NCBI GenBank assembly: GCA_037447655.1
Contig: JBBHKE010001846.1
Span: 252,179-316,178, forward strand
DNA length: 64,000 nucleotides
Reading direction: 5' to 3'
Source of the DNA: Zygnema cylindricum
Taxonomy: Eukaryota; Streptophyta; Zygnematophyceae; Zygnematales; Zygnemataceae
The translations under genes were made by a program, and so were the position numbers. This document shows positions 1 to 12,246 of the stretch, piece after piece. Each line of letters opens with the position of its first letter. Position 1 is the first letter of the stretch. The notes beneath the pieces are model-generated. The model saw only the letters and a program-made list of their open reading frames with translations. It was not told where the DNA came from and did no database searches.

Positions 1-249
1 CACCGCTTTTTTTGTAGTCGTGAGTATCGCTATGTGGCTATGTGCCATCAATGTTACCTAGCGATAATCACTAAATCACATTTATTGGAAAGAGCGGTGA
101 ATTTTGTAGAAAAGAGGCATGTGTGAACAGGCTAAGAGTTAAACTTTGGCGGTTAGCCTTCTACTCTTAGAATGGAAAGTTAGCGTTGGCAGTCTAGGTG
201 CACTTAAATTCGCACTAAATATAAAGTACGAACATTTTATGATGTACAG

Positions 250-471
250 TACACCGTGAATCTCTATTAGTGTTAATGATTTTTTCGTCACTTAAAACAT
301 TTTTTCTCCGTACACACTTGTTGGATTGTGGATCTGACGGTTGCGATTGAAAGGTAATATTCTCATCTTCCGGTTGGCGGTTTCAAATTGAAAATCCGAC
401 AAGCGTGTACGGAGAAAAGATGTTTTAAGCGGCGAAAAAGGTTATTAACACTAATAGCAATTCACAGTATA
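250..471. mobile_element. MITE-like inverted-repeat element, family A, copy 1
   Basis: The element is about 220 bp with imperfect inverted ends. The left end reads TACACCGTGAATCTCTATTA and the right end is its approximate reverse complement. The inner arms pair too: CTCCGTACACAC on the left faces GTGTACGGAGAAAAG on the right. The same organisation recurs at 4055-4237, 36327-36554 and 51064-51284. There is no coding capacity, so it is a non-autonomous DNA transposon by structure. The TA at each tip may be the target duplication. A more diverged copy seems to follow at about 480-710. Confidence 0.75.
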
Positions 472-712
472 ACTACCGTGTATCGTGTATCGCTATGAGT
501 GCTGATGTTTTTTTCGCCACTTCATTTTTTTTTCCCCTCAGATGATCTGCACGCATGTCAGATTGTTTATCGGCCGGCCTAGATTGAAAGGCGAGATTCT
601 CACCTTTTGGTTGGCGAATAAAATCAGAAATTGGGAATGTGTGCAAAGAGAAGAGATGTTGTAAGGGGCAAAAATAACAAACTATTTTTTTTGGACTAAC
701 AAACTAATAAAG

Positions 713-916
713 TACACCGCGAATCGTTATTAGCGTTGAGAAATTATTAGAGTAAAGAAAAAATTAGCGTCATTCATTCTAATTTAGTGCCAGGAGACGT
801 GGCAGATTATGATCCACGTCCTTAAAATAGTGTAGTTTATTCTATTTAAGGTATCAATGTCAAAATTTGGGGGCGCCGATATAGAGGTCATAACGCTAAT
901 AACGATTCGCGGTGTA
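713..916. mobile_element. MITE-like inverted-repeat element, family B, copy 1
   Basis: About 204 bp, bounded by TACACCGCGAATCGTTATTA and its inverted counterpart TAATAACGATTCGCGGTGTA. The tips match family A but the interior differs, with paired tracts of the type TTAGCGT and AACGCTAA. Related copies lie at 15071-15557 and 61225-61443. The DNA just beyond the right end (917-1020) is rich in TATCG and ATCGATA-like words, as it is beyond the copy at 61443. Confidence 0.7.
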
Positions 917-1965
917 GTGTTGTGTATCGAGGGACCCTTGCCTATATTCGATATGTATCTATTTTGGGTTATTCGATAATCAATATATCGCTTCGATAAT
1001 CAATATATAGCTTCAATGTTTCAAGAAGCCAATACTGAAATACAGTTCAGAAACAAAACTTACCCATACGGCGCATACAGATTATACACAACTCAATAAG
1101 TGTAATTACTTCAAGACAGACTAGGTTCTACTGAGGCCAGTAGTTAAGAAGAGGTCACTGTCCCCGGAAGAATAGTCATTTTCTAAGGGAAGGGTTGCCA
1201 AAAAAAGAGTAAGATTAAAATCAGTCAGGATAAACTCAGTCCTAATCTCGGCGTACTGAAAAATCCAGATACAGATTGGAAACTTTTGTTGTGTCTTTAG
1301 CATCTGAGCATCTGAGCACACAACCAAGTGAAGAGAGGAAATAGTGTGGACTGAACAAGACAAAGTTGTACCAGACCTGATAAATAGATGCCTTTCTTGA
1401 GACACATTCAACTTACAGACCATAATACACAACATGCTCCCAAAAAAAAAAAAAAATGAGAAGAGAAAAAATCTTTATGAATCAAACCGCGATTGAGTAA
1501 ACCATCAAGTACACGAGTAATAAAAAGATAAAAAGGTAAAAATACAAGTGACAAATGTGCTAGACCAAACAACAAAAAAACCAAGAAACACAAGCAGAAA
1601 AACAGCTAAAGACATGGATAAAACTAACAAAAAAAAGAAGAAAAATATAAAAAACTAATAAAACTACCAAACCAACCCTTAACATAAACGAATAAAATAA
1701 TCATTAAGAATTTCCCCGCGGAATTTTGAGCTGCAGAGTGAGATCCTTCTCTCTCCCTTTTTTTTATTTTCTCTTTATTTCCTCTATCTTTATAGCTAAC
1801 TAAAACTTCTCTCTACTATTCTCTATTTATAGCTAACTAACTATTATATTTACCATTTCATAGCAGTGTAAAGACAAATTACATAGCACATGCATACATA
1901 ATAAACAAAAACCACACAATATAAAAGCAAGACAACCTAGTGATAACCCCTCCATGCTCCAATAT
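917..1965. other. Intergenic, no gene recognised (3' flank of Ppx gene)
   Basis: This AT-rich DNA holds only short spurious frames. 917-1020 has TATCG-rich repeats. Around 1740-1860 there are pyrimidine-rich tracts with a short duplicated segment containing ATAGCTAACTA. The 3' untranslated region of the minus-strand Ppx gene should lie just below 1966, but I could not fix a polyadenylation site. Confidence 0.5.
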
Positions 1966-4900
1966 TTAAGAACTCAGGCTGGGAGAAGGATCAGTTTGAA
2001 GGTTCTCCACATCTGGTTGATCAGCAACTACGATAGAAGCCTTCCTGTTAAAAATCTGCATGAAGAGACCAAAATAAAGTACATGAAACTCTTTAAATAG
2101 GTAAATAATTCATAAAATTGGACCTCCAATCAACTCCACCAACTTGCCATTCCAGCTCATCATGAAAGTAAAAAAGAAAAAAACTTTCTGAGAAAAATCG
2201 TTGTTAAGAGATAAGAAAAACCGGCCGTCAAATTCACAAAACGCTCTTTTCAGGCTGCCCATCCACACTGCGACTTTGAATTAAAGATCACAGAAAAACA
2301 AACCTTTTCGAAGTACTCGAGCAAAAAAAACGAGCAAAAGAAAAACCTTTTCTAAAGTACTTAACAAGAAAAACAAACATTTCAAAATACTCAAGCAGGA
2401 AAACAAACCTTTTCAAAGTTCTCACGCAGAATAACAATTTTTTTCAAACTACTCGAGCTTTTTAAAATACTCGAGCAGGGAAACAAGCGTTTTCAATATA
2501 CTCGAACAAACAAATTTGTTTCAAAATACTCAAGCAGAAAACAACCTTTCAAAAACATTTGAGCAGGAAAACAAACTTTTTCAAAGTACTCAAGAGGAAA
2601 AACAATATTTTCTCGAAGTACTTGAGCAAAAAAACAAACCTTTTCAATGTACTTGAGCCGAAATAAGCTTTTCAAAAGTACTCAAGCAGAAAATCAAAGG
2701 TTTCCGAAGTTTCTGGGGAAGAAAAACAAACCTTTTCAAAGTACTCGAGCTCGGCACGTGCTGCCCAGATCTCTAATGAAACATCCTTAAGATGGTTTGT
2801 CTCTTTATCTATTGCCGGAGTGACAGCCTGTAAAAAAACTCAAATTTCAAGACTTACAAACCCTTTTCTTGTTTTGACAAAAACCAAAACTCCACTGTGA
2901 CAAAGCCAAGCCCAAAGGTTAAATTTTCTCAGTTGATTTTCCTGACATAGAGTCCTAGCTTTCTTTGTGAAATGGTCCGATTTTTGTCATAGAATGGACC
3001 TATTTTAATTGCTTGATCTTCATTGTGCCTTTATTTTTTTTTTTGTTTCCATATACTCAGATGATTTACCATTGCGCGTTTTAATGAAGCACATTAAATT
3101 TATATTTTATATCTAATTGCCAACAAAGGTCTTAGCAAACACTGCCCACTAAGTGCAAATTTGCAGACAGAATGGCCAGCTTGTAAATTTTGTTAGTCAA
3201 TTATAGCTCGAAACAATATTTCTTTTCTTTTTCTAAAATCTTACCAGTACACAGCTGTCATGGTCCTGGAGGACGTTGACCTTCTCCACAGCTCCCGAAT
3301 CACAGCGGTCAAGGGCCACGGCAATTCGAATCACCCCAGAAAGCGCTCGAATACGTTTTTGAACCTGTATGCAATCCGCAAATTAAAATTTGAGCCTCTT
3401 CAAAATATTTTTCACATATTTTTCACCACTCAAAGAACCTGAAGATGAATTCGAACCAGTATACAAACCGCAAACCAGAATTTGAGCCTCTTCGAAATAT
3501 TTTTCAGATATTTTTCACAACACAAAGATCTCGAAGATGTTTCTAACCTATGTGCAGACCACGAACTAGAATTTGAGCCACTAAGATTATATATTTTCAC
3601 ATATTTTTCACCCAACAAAGAGCCCAAAGTCGTTTTGATCCTGTTTACAAAGCATAAACTAGAATTTGAGCATCTTTGAACCATTTTCACATGCTTCATT
3701 TGAGATAAAACTTCCTATTAATGATACTAAGCAGTCGTAGAAAACATGAAAATGTTTCTCTGCAGCCAGAAGGAAATTCTCCAAACTCTCCTGTAAAAGA
3801 AGCTCGTTTACTTAGACCACACATTTTATTTCTATTATTTATTTTGTGAGAAACATGGTAATACCTGTTCTGGAAGCTCGGCAAATTCTTCGTCTTTGGT
3901 AGTTGGGACCTTCTTGCGGTGATATTTGGCAAGGAGCGCAATCATCTGTTATAAATAAACAAAACATAGATGGAGCTTTCAGTTTACATTTGGAATACCA
4001 ATCACTGAACATCATCCATGAATCAATAGGGGCAGTCCATTGAGACAACAAAACTACACCATGTATCGTTATTGATGTTAATGTTTTTTTCGCCACTTAA
4101 ATCATATTTTTTCCGTGCACCAAGTTCCGTTTGAAGACCTTCCCATCACAACTGTCAGATTAATAATTTGACATGTGAGCGCGGAGAAAAGTTAATTTAA
4201 ACGAGGAACAAAACATTAACACTAGATGTACAGTGTACACTGCCCCTCGTTATAAGTGTTGGCAACACTAATTTGGTCCCAAATTTTCTGTGCCGAAAAT
4301 CATAAAATAGTGTTGACCTTAAGTTGGCCACATCACTCCGCCCTAAATTAGTATCATTGGTACTAATATCCCTTTAATACTAAAATCTCCTTCACACTAA
4401 TAGCGATGGATAGTGTAGCACCCTAAGATTAAGAAAATGACTATTATATGATTTCACAAACCCGTGATTCCTGTATGATTCTCCATATATCTCTGACTTC
4501 AAGACAAGATACTTTTGAAAGTCATGTAAGAAGGATTGAATGACTTACCTCCACTTCAATTGGGGTGAAGCCAAGCAGATGCTCATTATTCTGAAAAACA
4601 ACCATTAAGGCAAAGCAGATTTATGAACATTACACACTATGTATCCTTATTTTATTTTTCAGACGTACTAATTTTGAAAACAAATGCAACAAAACAACAA
4701 TAACAGTAACGTTAACTGAAATGTGCCTTACAAGCTTCAAAGATACAAGCTGAATGTGATCCATGTGAGAATGAGAGAGTACAGTACATAAAAGAATCAG
4801 CTTAAACACAGACCGGTTTAAATTTGCAACCTCTTTAAATTGGTTGGTGACGTTTTTGTGACATAGATGGACACACCTTGATCAAGTAGTGTGAATGTTT

Positions 4901-7900
4901 CTGGTAACCTTTGTGAGAGATAAACATTCCAACATAATGTAGAATAGTCGCAGCTTCCAAAACTTCAGCGTCACTTTCCTCTAATCTTTGCACTGCTTCT
5001 GACATGCAGTTGGTTACGCCCAACCGACAGGTTTGCAAACCCGCTAAAATTTCCTGTAACACCAAATACATTTGTTGAAATTGAAGTTTAAATCACGCGA
5101 TCGAATAAAATACTGAGAAGACAAGTTAATGTAACCCAAAAAACATTTGGTGAAATAAGAGGTAAATCCATGTGATCGAATAAAATAGTGAGAAGGCGGG
5201 AAAAGAAAGAAATAAGGGTTTGAATGAGTCTGCAGTCAAAACGTCTCCTTCAATCCAGCTATTATTTCCAGAATATCTACAAGGCAAAATCTTTTAAGTA
5301 ACTTATTTTCATTAATTTACGGTATAGAAAACAATACAGGGAATCTTGAAGATTTTATCTTTCAGTCCGGTTTTGAAAACAGTTATTAAACTGAATATTC
5401 ACACCTGCATTATCGATTTCAGTTACCACATTCATCATTGTCAGAGATGACTAACTAGACTAATTCCTAAAAAATTTCCTTGTTTCTCTACAATTTTTAT
5501 CACATCACAGTTAATATATCACTAAAACAATGTCTTTCTTATCAACATCCTAACCCAAAAGTTCCAGGTTTGCTGTCAAAAACAATGCGCATAAGTTGCA
5601 CATTAGTACTATTGGTGCTCCATTAAGGTCAAAAAAGAAATCAATCCCTCAATGACAACTTTAAAACAAGAAAGAAACTACATATGTACACACATATAGA
5701 GAGAGAGGCGTGAGAGGGAGAAGGAGAGGGAGAGGGGGTTGTATTATTGGCATTATTGTCGAAAAGGAATAAATTCCTGATTAACAAATAAAAAATAAGA
5801 AAGAAACAAAACATACATAGATATAATACGATATATACACACGTATAAGATTTAATAATGATTAATTATTTGGCAATGTTCTCACCAAAGCTAATTTAGA
5901 AGAATGCAAGGCAGAATCCATGCGCCTGTCCACGTTAAATCGGCCTGCGAGATTGAGAACAGAAGTTCGACGAATATTTGTCGTGGGATTAAAAGCATCG
6001 CAAGTACGAGCCAAAGTGTCTACAATTACTCCTTCGCGTAATGCATATGGCGAGACCATCATTTCCTGCATTAGAAAATATCATCAACCACTATTGGAAT
6101 CCATGAAATTAAAAATATCAAAATAGCACATTGTTACGACATTAGAGTTAAGTCACATTTGTAAAAAACTGTACGAAAGAGTCCTCCCTTTTTACTACAA
6201 AACTTGGATAGACTTCGGCAGTGTAATGAGCCGCAAAGTTGGGAAGTTTGACTATTTGCTTGGAAAGGAGGAAATTCTTTTCCCCTCCATGACATATTTG
6301 ATGATGTGTAGAAATGGGAATACCTTGATTCCTCACTTGAAGGTACTTCAGAGTGAGATTTTCTCTACTATTGCGAAGAAGATGGCTTACAAAAAACAAA
6401 TATAGAAATGGACAATTAACATACATCTATACCCATGGCGATAAAGATTTCCTCCAGAAGAATTGCACCACCCACGATAACATCTGCTCTTTTTTCCGGA
6501 AGTCCAGGAATTTTTGCTCTGGCTTCTGGGTTCTTGGCCTTGCAAATCTTCTTAACCAAGTTGCTAAGATCTTCTTTAGTAAATTGCTTTTCGTGAAAGT
6601 TTTGACGAGATTTTTGCGCTCCATTGCTCTGCACGGATGTAAACTTTCAAAAGATTTCAGAATGGAAAAACCCATTGTCCAGAAGCAAAACCACAGCCAA
6701 AGTTCAGTAAAACTTGCGCAGAGAGCTCGATAAACTTACTTCTGAAACCAGTCCCTAGACTGTGACAATCCACACAAAACATTTAAGATTAAAACCACGC
6801 AAAAATCATGTTTCAAGGGCTCAAAGAAAGCTGGTAGCAAGCTTAACACAGACCTGCTAAAGCCTGGAGAACTTGTTTACATTGTAGATATTGCGATTAT
6901 CGGCGATAACTGATCATAAAATGGGCACCTAAAATGTACCCTCAGAGTGAAAATTGCAACATTTTTGTTTCACGTCTGAGATGTGAACGCAGACCGTAAA
7001 TTTTAGTGTCAATCAGGTACAATTACACACCTGTAATTTGTTCTAAAAGGAATTATATGGATCTGCTATCCCGTCAAACGCTGACATCACGGTTTAATTA
7101 ATGGACGCGATTTTTATATTTCGTTTCAAAAAACCTAATATTCATTCCTCCAGAGTTGCCGATTACCAAAAATCCTCCCCAATAAGCAATTACATCGCTA
7201 TTATAGTGAATATCTAGTGTTAAAGCGGTGGTGTGGGCGGGCCACTAAACTCATGATTTAGAGTCAATCCCTGACCGAATTTGAATTATTAACTCTCGTT
7301 GCAATGGAAGGTGTAGTATTTAGAATACAAACAGGAAACACATATGCTCTTGCCTAAACATTTCAATGGAAACTCTTACCTCTGCAGAAGGTGAGGTAGT
7401 TGTGCTTGTCTTGTTGTGATTGATCATTTGCTCAATGGACTCTATGGTCCCTGATGAACCAATAGCAACTTCATAACCAGATTTATGGACCACATCCATC
7501 ACACCGCTGTCTGTGAGCATTACTCGAATGTAACGCCGCATCTCCTCAACATTACTCCGTGAGACCGATTCACTCCCTACATTTTTCATCACGACAAGAA
7601 TCAGGAATTTCGAGTAGAAATGTCTTTAAATAAGCCATCTATGCAGCTAAATACACAAACTATACAAAAACATTGAGAAATCAACAACTCGTCCACTTCC
7701 TCAATGTTACTTCAGGAGACCGATTCACACACTGCATTTTCCATCACACCAAGATTCAGCAGAAAGATCTTTAAATAAGCTATCTATCAAGCTGTAACAC
7801 ACTAACTATATGAAAAGATTCAGAAATTTTGACTAGTTGCCCACTTCCTTAATGTACTCCGTGAGACTGATTCATTCCCTCATTTTCCATCACAAAAACA

Positions 7901-10900
7901 TTAAAGATCGTTAAACAAGTTATCAGGCTATAATGCACTAACTATACGCAAAGATGTGAAAATTTCAACCACTTGCACCACACCACTACCCTCCCCCTTG
8001 GACCACTTGCACTTCCTAAATGTTACTCCGTGTGACCGATTCACTCCCTACATTTCCCATCACGAAATGATTCAAAAATTCCACAAGTTACCCACTTTTG
8101 ACGTCGCTGTCTGTCGTGAAAAAACTACAAAATCTCAAAATCTCTCACTCCAGTCTTATCACCCAACTATGTGCGTGATCCAAAAGGACCAGAAATGGAA
8201 AAGTTGGGGCAAAGACCAGTTAAAAAACACACCTATAAATCGCTCGGTGAGACGAATATGCCCAAGTTTTAATGACGTAGCAAACAGAGGTTTCCCAGCA
8301 AGACCAACCACAAACTCAGTGGATCCCCCTCCAATATCCACTGTGAGAACAGTTTTCGAGAATACAGGCAAGGCTTGCAAAATTCCCGCATAGATGAGAC
8401 ATGCTTCCTCTCGACCTGTCAGGACCTCCACTTCCACCCCTGTTGCCTCGAATATTTTCCGTGTAAAAGCCCTGAAGCCCAGAATCACAAAAAAATCACA
8501 ACGTTGATAGATTTAAAGGGTTGAGCCTTTAGTAATTTCATACAAATGGAAAGTTACCAGGAAAACAGTATTTTCTGTGTTAAAGACAGTAGTAAACTTT
8601 CAATAAGAAATGTGAGCTATAACCAGGAAATCTGCTACATTTCTCACTAAGTCATTAGGATTGAAACACAATGGCTAGTCATTCAATCAACTGTATTCTT
8701 CAGCAGCCTCATGTACCATTGGGTCCTTCGTGTTTATTTTCGCTATCCTAACTAATTAATATTTGTGAATGACACCACTGATTCCTCTAACAGCATACAA
8801 GTCTATAACTTTTTCTGACAAATGTAGGTTGCAACCAGCCTAAAAAATTTAGGAAGTAAAGACCATCCACATTAAATAAGACACCACAAACTCCAGTATT
8901 CAAGAAAAAATCTTTGGACTTTTAACCATGTTTCCAACGTGCGAAAATGATTAGAAGCGCTATCTGCAATAACCCCATACTATACACATATTATACGACA
9001 TTTTCGGGTATAATACGTGCATGGTACGGGGTCAACACACATAGCATTTCCAACTGTTTTTGCATATTTGAACCATGGTTTCAACATAATATTACAATCA
9101 TACCGCTTATTTCGCGCTTCTCGAACAGCAGATGTTGCTACCACTCGCATAGTAGCTCTCCGATTTGCAGCTATCTTCCTTAGTCTTTTAATAGCCGCAA
9201 GAGCTCTCTCCTCGGCCTCAGAAGTGATCACACTGAACCCAGCACTGTAAAATTACACCAATGCATGGTTTCAGTCAAGTGCCTCATAAACTAGGAAATT
9301 TTACTTTTCATCTTTGAATAAGACCACATACTGAGGTTAAAAAAGTTTCTCCAGCCAGAACTTCAGGTGACCCTGAGCTCTCAGCTCTCAGCGGTATGTG
9401 TTGACCCTAAAAAACCCAACAAAACCCTAAAAAACCACTATGAGTCAATACCGTCAAAACACTCTGTCCATGAAAATTGCCAGGCCTTCGACTCCCAGCG
9501 CAATTGACCAAAAATATAAAAGGTTCTCAAAGATCAACTTCAGACATATGTCAGAACAGTGTTTAAAAAAAAGCAAAAAACAATTTTCAAATTACGAGTT
9601 GCTTAACCCAGTTTTGGAAGATAACCAAGTTTTACCAGGGAGCTAAATAATTCGTAGTTTTAACCAATATTCTCATTAAATATCCACAGAAATCAAAGAG
9701 ATGTCTTTGCCATTGCCCTGTCAACAAAGAAAAACTTTGCTTCCATCTCACCAGTCTCTCTCTTCCCTCCCTCCATCGCTCTCGCTTTCTCCCCCTCATT
9801 CTCCCCCTCTCCAACTCTCAAATTTCACATACTGCACACAAAATTTGTTCAACACAACAACACAAAACAATTGCCACCGATGAACCCAAATTTGCAATTT
9901 TTGTATTGCCACCAAGCTATTGAAGTAAAACCTCACCTGCCACTTCCTAGTCTCACATCTTCTTTCTCTACGTCTTCTATTTGAAACCGTCCCTGAGAAT
10001 CTGCTCGTACCACCACCATATGGAATGAATTGGTACCCATATCTACAGCTGCTAGCATCTTGTATCCTGCAAAAACACAAGAAGCGAGGGGTGTTTCAGG
10101 GTTTGAAATATTCGCCTACTAAATTATCCAATTGGCAATTAACACCATCAGATTCCAGCTTTTTCAAATATTCAAAAACAGATTTCCCATGCATAGGCAG
10201 CATTGCAAGTTATTACCAAAAAAGACAGAAGGAGAAGGAGAAAGAGAAGCGGAAGGAGAAGGGGAAGAAGGAGGAGGAGGAGCAGAAAGAGAAAGCGGAG
10301 AAGAAGAAGAACAAGAAGAAGAACAAGAAGAAGAAGGAGAAGGAGGAGGAGGAAGGAGAAAGAAGGAAGAAGGAAGAAGGAAGCAAGAAGCAGGAAGCAG
10401 GAAGGAAGCAGGAAGCAGGAAGGCAGGAAGCAGGAAGCAAGAAGCAGGAAGGAAGAAGACAGCAGGAAGAAGGAAGCAGGAAGAAGGAAGAAGGAGGAAG
10501 AAGGAAGAAGGAAGAAGGAGGAAGAAGGAAGCAGGAAGAAGGAAGCAGGAAGAAGGAAGAAGAAGAAGAGGAAGAAGAAAAAGAAGAAGAAGAAGAAGAC
10601 GAAGAAGGATTTGAATTTGAATTTTAAGGAGAGAACAATTTGAAGGAGGAGGAGGAAGTTCCTCAAAATTTTCGCATCCTTCCATATTAATAACAGAGTC
10701 CAAAATCCATAAACCAAAATTCAGAAAGGCATCGATATTTTAAAAAACGTGCAATAGATTACATAAATACTGCACAAATCAAATAGAAAAGTTTAAATAG
10801 AATCACGCAATGCAAACATTATTTGATATGAATATTGCAACAAAGGATTAACAAGGCCAAATAATTATGATTTTTTGTCAGCAAATGGCTAACAAGGTCA

Positions 10901-12246
10901 AGTCAATATGAACTATTGCAACAAAGGGCTGACAAAATGGAAAAAATTATGAATTTTGCAACAAATGGCTAACGAGGTGAAAACAATTTATTGCAACAAA
11001 GGCCAAACAAGATGAAGGGATAATAAGATGAAAACGATTATGAATTAGTGCAACAAAGGACTAACAAGAGGAAAACAATTATGAATCATTGCAACACAAG
11101 GCCAAAAAGATGAAAACAACTATGAGTTATTCAATTGCAAAATGTAGAGGATGGCAACAGAACTTCATCCAGGAGGAAAAATTTCACGAAATTCACAATG
11201 AAAACTTCACGTTCTCTTCAGCTCAAAAGAATCTCTGCCTGGCTCCAGGCTACACACAAGTAAGGAAGACAAGTATGCACAAAGGAGATCTCTAAGATAA
11301 CCAAGGAGATTAATGACATAAAATCCTTGGAATCTCATGACTAATGAGCATCAAATTCAGTCGAATTTCAGTGCAACTGTATATTCCCTTTGCAAGGAAT
11401 TTCATGTGGACGGCCAATTAGAGACCTTCACTCCATGAAGTACCTTCCAGTTACCTTTCCAAGAGCCTAAAATGCAAAGGTTCACACACATAATTTCGAT
11501 TCATTCACGTAAAAATGTTTCAGAAATTCAGAAATCACGCACTTAACTACTATTCGTTCAAGTAAAAAGCTCAGGACACTCAGGAAACAGCCTCTACTAA
11601 AATGATCATGGTTTCAGTGTAAGGCCATTGTAACTCCCTTACCATTTTCCTGAGAAGAGGGTTGCTCCACATTGTCTTTCGCGTTTTTTCCTTCTTTCTC
11701 ATTTTTTTTCTCCTTTTCGAGGTTCTCAGCCTCCTCTGATGGAGTAGCCGGACCGGCGATCTTTCCGCCAATTGGACGCCGGCTACCTCCTGCCACGTGT
11801 CCGGGTAACAATCCACCATCTTTAGAATGTAAAGGATCGAAAATGCTAGTACTGACTTTCGAGAAATCTTTTGGACTGAATCTATCTCTCCCTTTGGGTG
11901 ATAAATTAAGCCTATTTGATTTACCCACTGCGTTGGCCCAGCCTCCTCCCATTGAACCATTTGCCTCCTGCCAGGAATTTCCTTTGTCTCCATGTGCAAA
12001 AGCTCCGTTATTTCCAGTGGAAGCGACGACAATTACGCCGTTTTTAACGGTTTTATTTATTTTTGCATAATTCCAACTCCCTAAAAACAAAGTTTTGGAT
12101 GACGAGGACGAGGGAATTGAGCAGTTCGTAATCCACGTGGCAGCTGCGGATTGGCTACCAGAACCTTTGACCGACGCGTGGCAGATGCCAGCTGGAGATT
12201 CACAAATTCTTGTCTGCAAAGACAATGTGGAAGAAAGACTCTTCAT
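1966..12246 (-). CDS. Exopolyphosphatase / pppGpp phosphatase (Ppx/GppA family) with C-terminal HD-like region
   Basis: Ppx/GppA enzymes release phosphate from inorganic polyphosphate and, in bacteria, from pppGpp. Thirteen exons on the minus strand join in phase: 12246-11643, 10066-9937, 9244-9104, 8471-8233, 7576-7380, 6628-6425, 6065-5886, 5053-4877, 4590-4549, 3945-3865, 3364-3245, 2827-2732, 2055-1966. This gives 2301 nt, 766 aa. Residues 207-217 carry the first phosphate-loop motif (AAVDMGTNSFH). The segment EVEVLTGREEACLIYAG carries the conserved acidic residues and TVDIGGGSTEFV is the second phosphate loop. RADVIVGGA and EMMVSPYALREGVIVD are also family motifs. The C-terminal third (ILHYVGMFISHKGYQKHS, LLAKYHRKK) resembles the HD-type domain of long Ppx proteins. 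The first 200 residues are an extra Ser-rich then Lys/Glu-rich segment, a possible organelle targeting region; its ATG at 12246 is the first after an in-frame stop. Exons 2-13 are secure; exon 1 rests on phase and splice sites. Substrate (polyP or pppGpp) cannot be decided here. Confidence 0.88.
2291..2750. repeat. Degenerate ~31-bp minisatellite anchored at the Ppx exon 12 donor
   Basis: About 14 imperfect copies of a 31-bp unit like CAAACCTTTTCAAAGTACTC plus GAGCAGAAAAA run through the last intron of the Ppx gene. The copy at 2718-2750 contains the real exon end and donor (minus strand TACTTTGAAAAG|GTTTGTTT at 2732/2731). The other copies are therefore diverged duplicates of that exon edge plus donor. 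Confidence 0.8.
3312..3693. repeat. ~92-bp tandem repeat anchored at the Ppx exon 11 acceptor
   Basis: The word AGAATTTGAGCC or a close variant recurs near 3391, 3481, 3572 and 3665, a spacing of 90-94 bp. Each unit also contains ATATTTTTCACATATTTTTCAC. The first unit overlaps the start of exon 11 (3364) and its acceptor; later units keep decayed versions of the same boundary, in intron 10. Confidence 0.75.
4055..4237. mobile_element. MITE-like element, family A, diverged copy
   Basis: Ends read TACACCATGTATCGTTATTG and TTAACACTAGATGTACAGTGTA, with TTTTTTCGCCACTTAAA and TTTTTCCGTGC inside the left arm as in the other family A copies. It lies in an intron of the Ppx gene and abuts the next element. 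Confidence 0.65.
4236..4417. mobile_element. MITE-like element, family A-related (type C interior)
   Basis: It begins TACACTGCCCCTCGTTATAA and ends CTAATAGCGATGGATAGTGTA, so the tips are inverted. The interior contains GAAAATCATAAAATAGTGTT, a word shared with copies at 37471-37657, 48442-48636 and 55874-56035. It touches the preceding element, suggesting insertion at its terminal TA. Confidence 0.65.
7540..8067. repeat. ~150-bp tandem repeat anchored at the Ppx exon 5 acceptor
   Basis: Four copies of a segment of the form CTCAACATTACTCCGTGAGA ... CGATTCACTCCCTACATTTT ... CATCAC begin near 7546, 7698, 7848 and 8013. The first copy is the real 5' end of exon 5 with its acceptor (7576/7577). 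The other three are decayed copies of exon edge, acceptor and intron, all within intron 4. Confidence 0.8.
10203..10630. repeat. Purine-rich simple repeat (GAA/GGA/GCA mix) in Ppx intron 1
   Basis: About 430 bp of AAG, GAAG, AGGAAGC and GGAAGAA words with almost no pyrimidine on the plus strand. It gives long open frames of Lys/Glu/Arg on one strand and Leu/Ser/Phe on the other; these are composition artefacts. It lies in the intron between Ppx exons 1 and 2. Confidence 0.9.
10818..11130. repeat. Degenerate ~40-45-bp tandem repeat
   Basis: Around seven imperfect copies share the words ATGAATTATTGCAACAAAGG and CTAACAAGGTGAAAACAA. It is non-coding and also lies in Ppx intron 1. Confidence 0.7.

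Noticed and set aside
10025-10717. Overlapping long open frames (up to 200 codons) on both strands
   Set aside because: They arise from the purine-only simple repeat at 10203-10630; the products are monotonous Lys/Glu/Arg or Leu/Ser/Phe.
11643-12246. Subtilisin-like motif (VVASTGNNG) in the long minus-strand exon
   Set aside because: Resembles the Asn motif of S8 proteases, but no other protease motif is present and the exon joins in phase to the Ppx domain.
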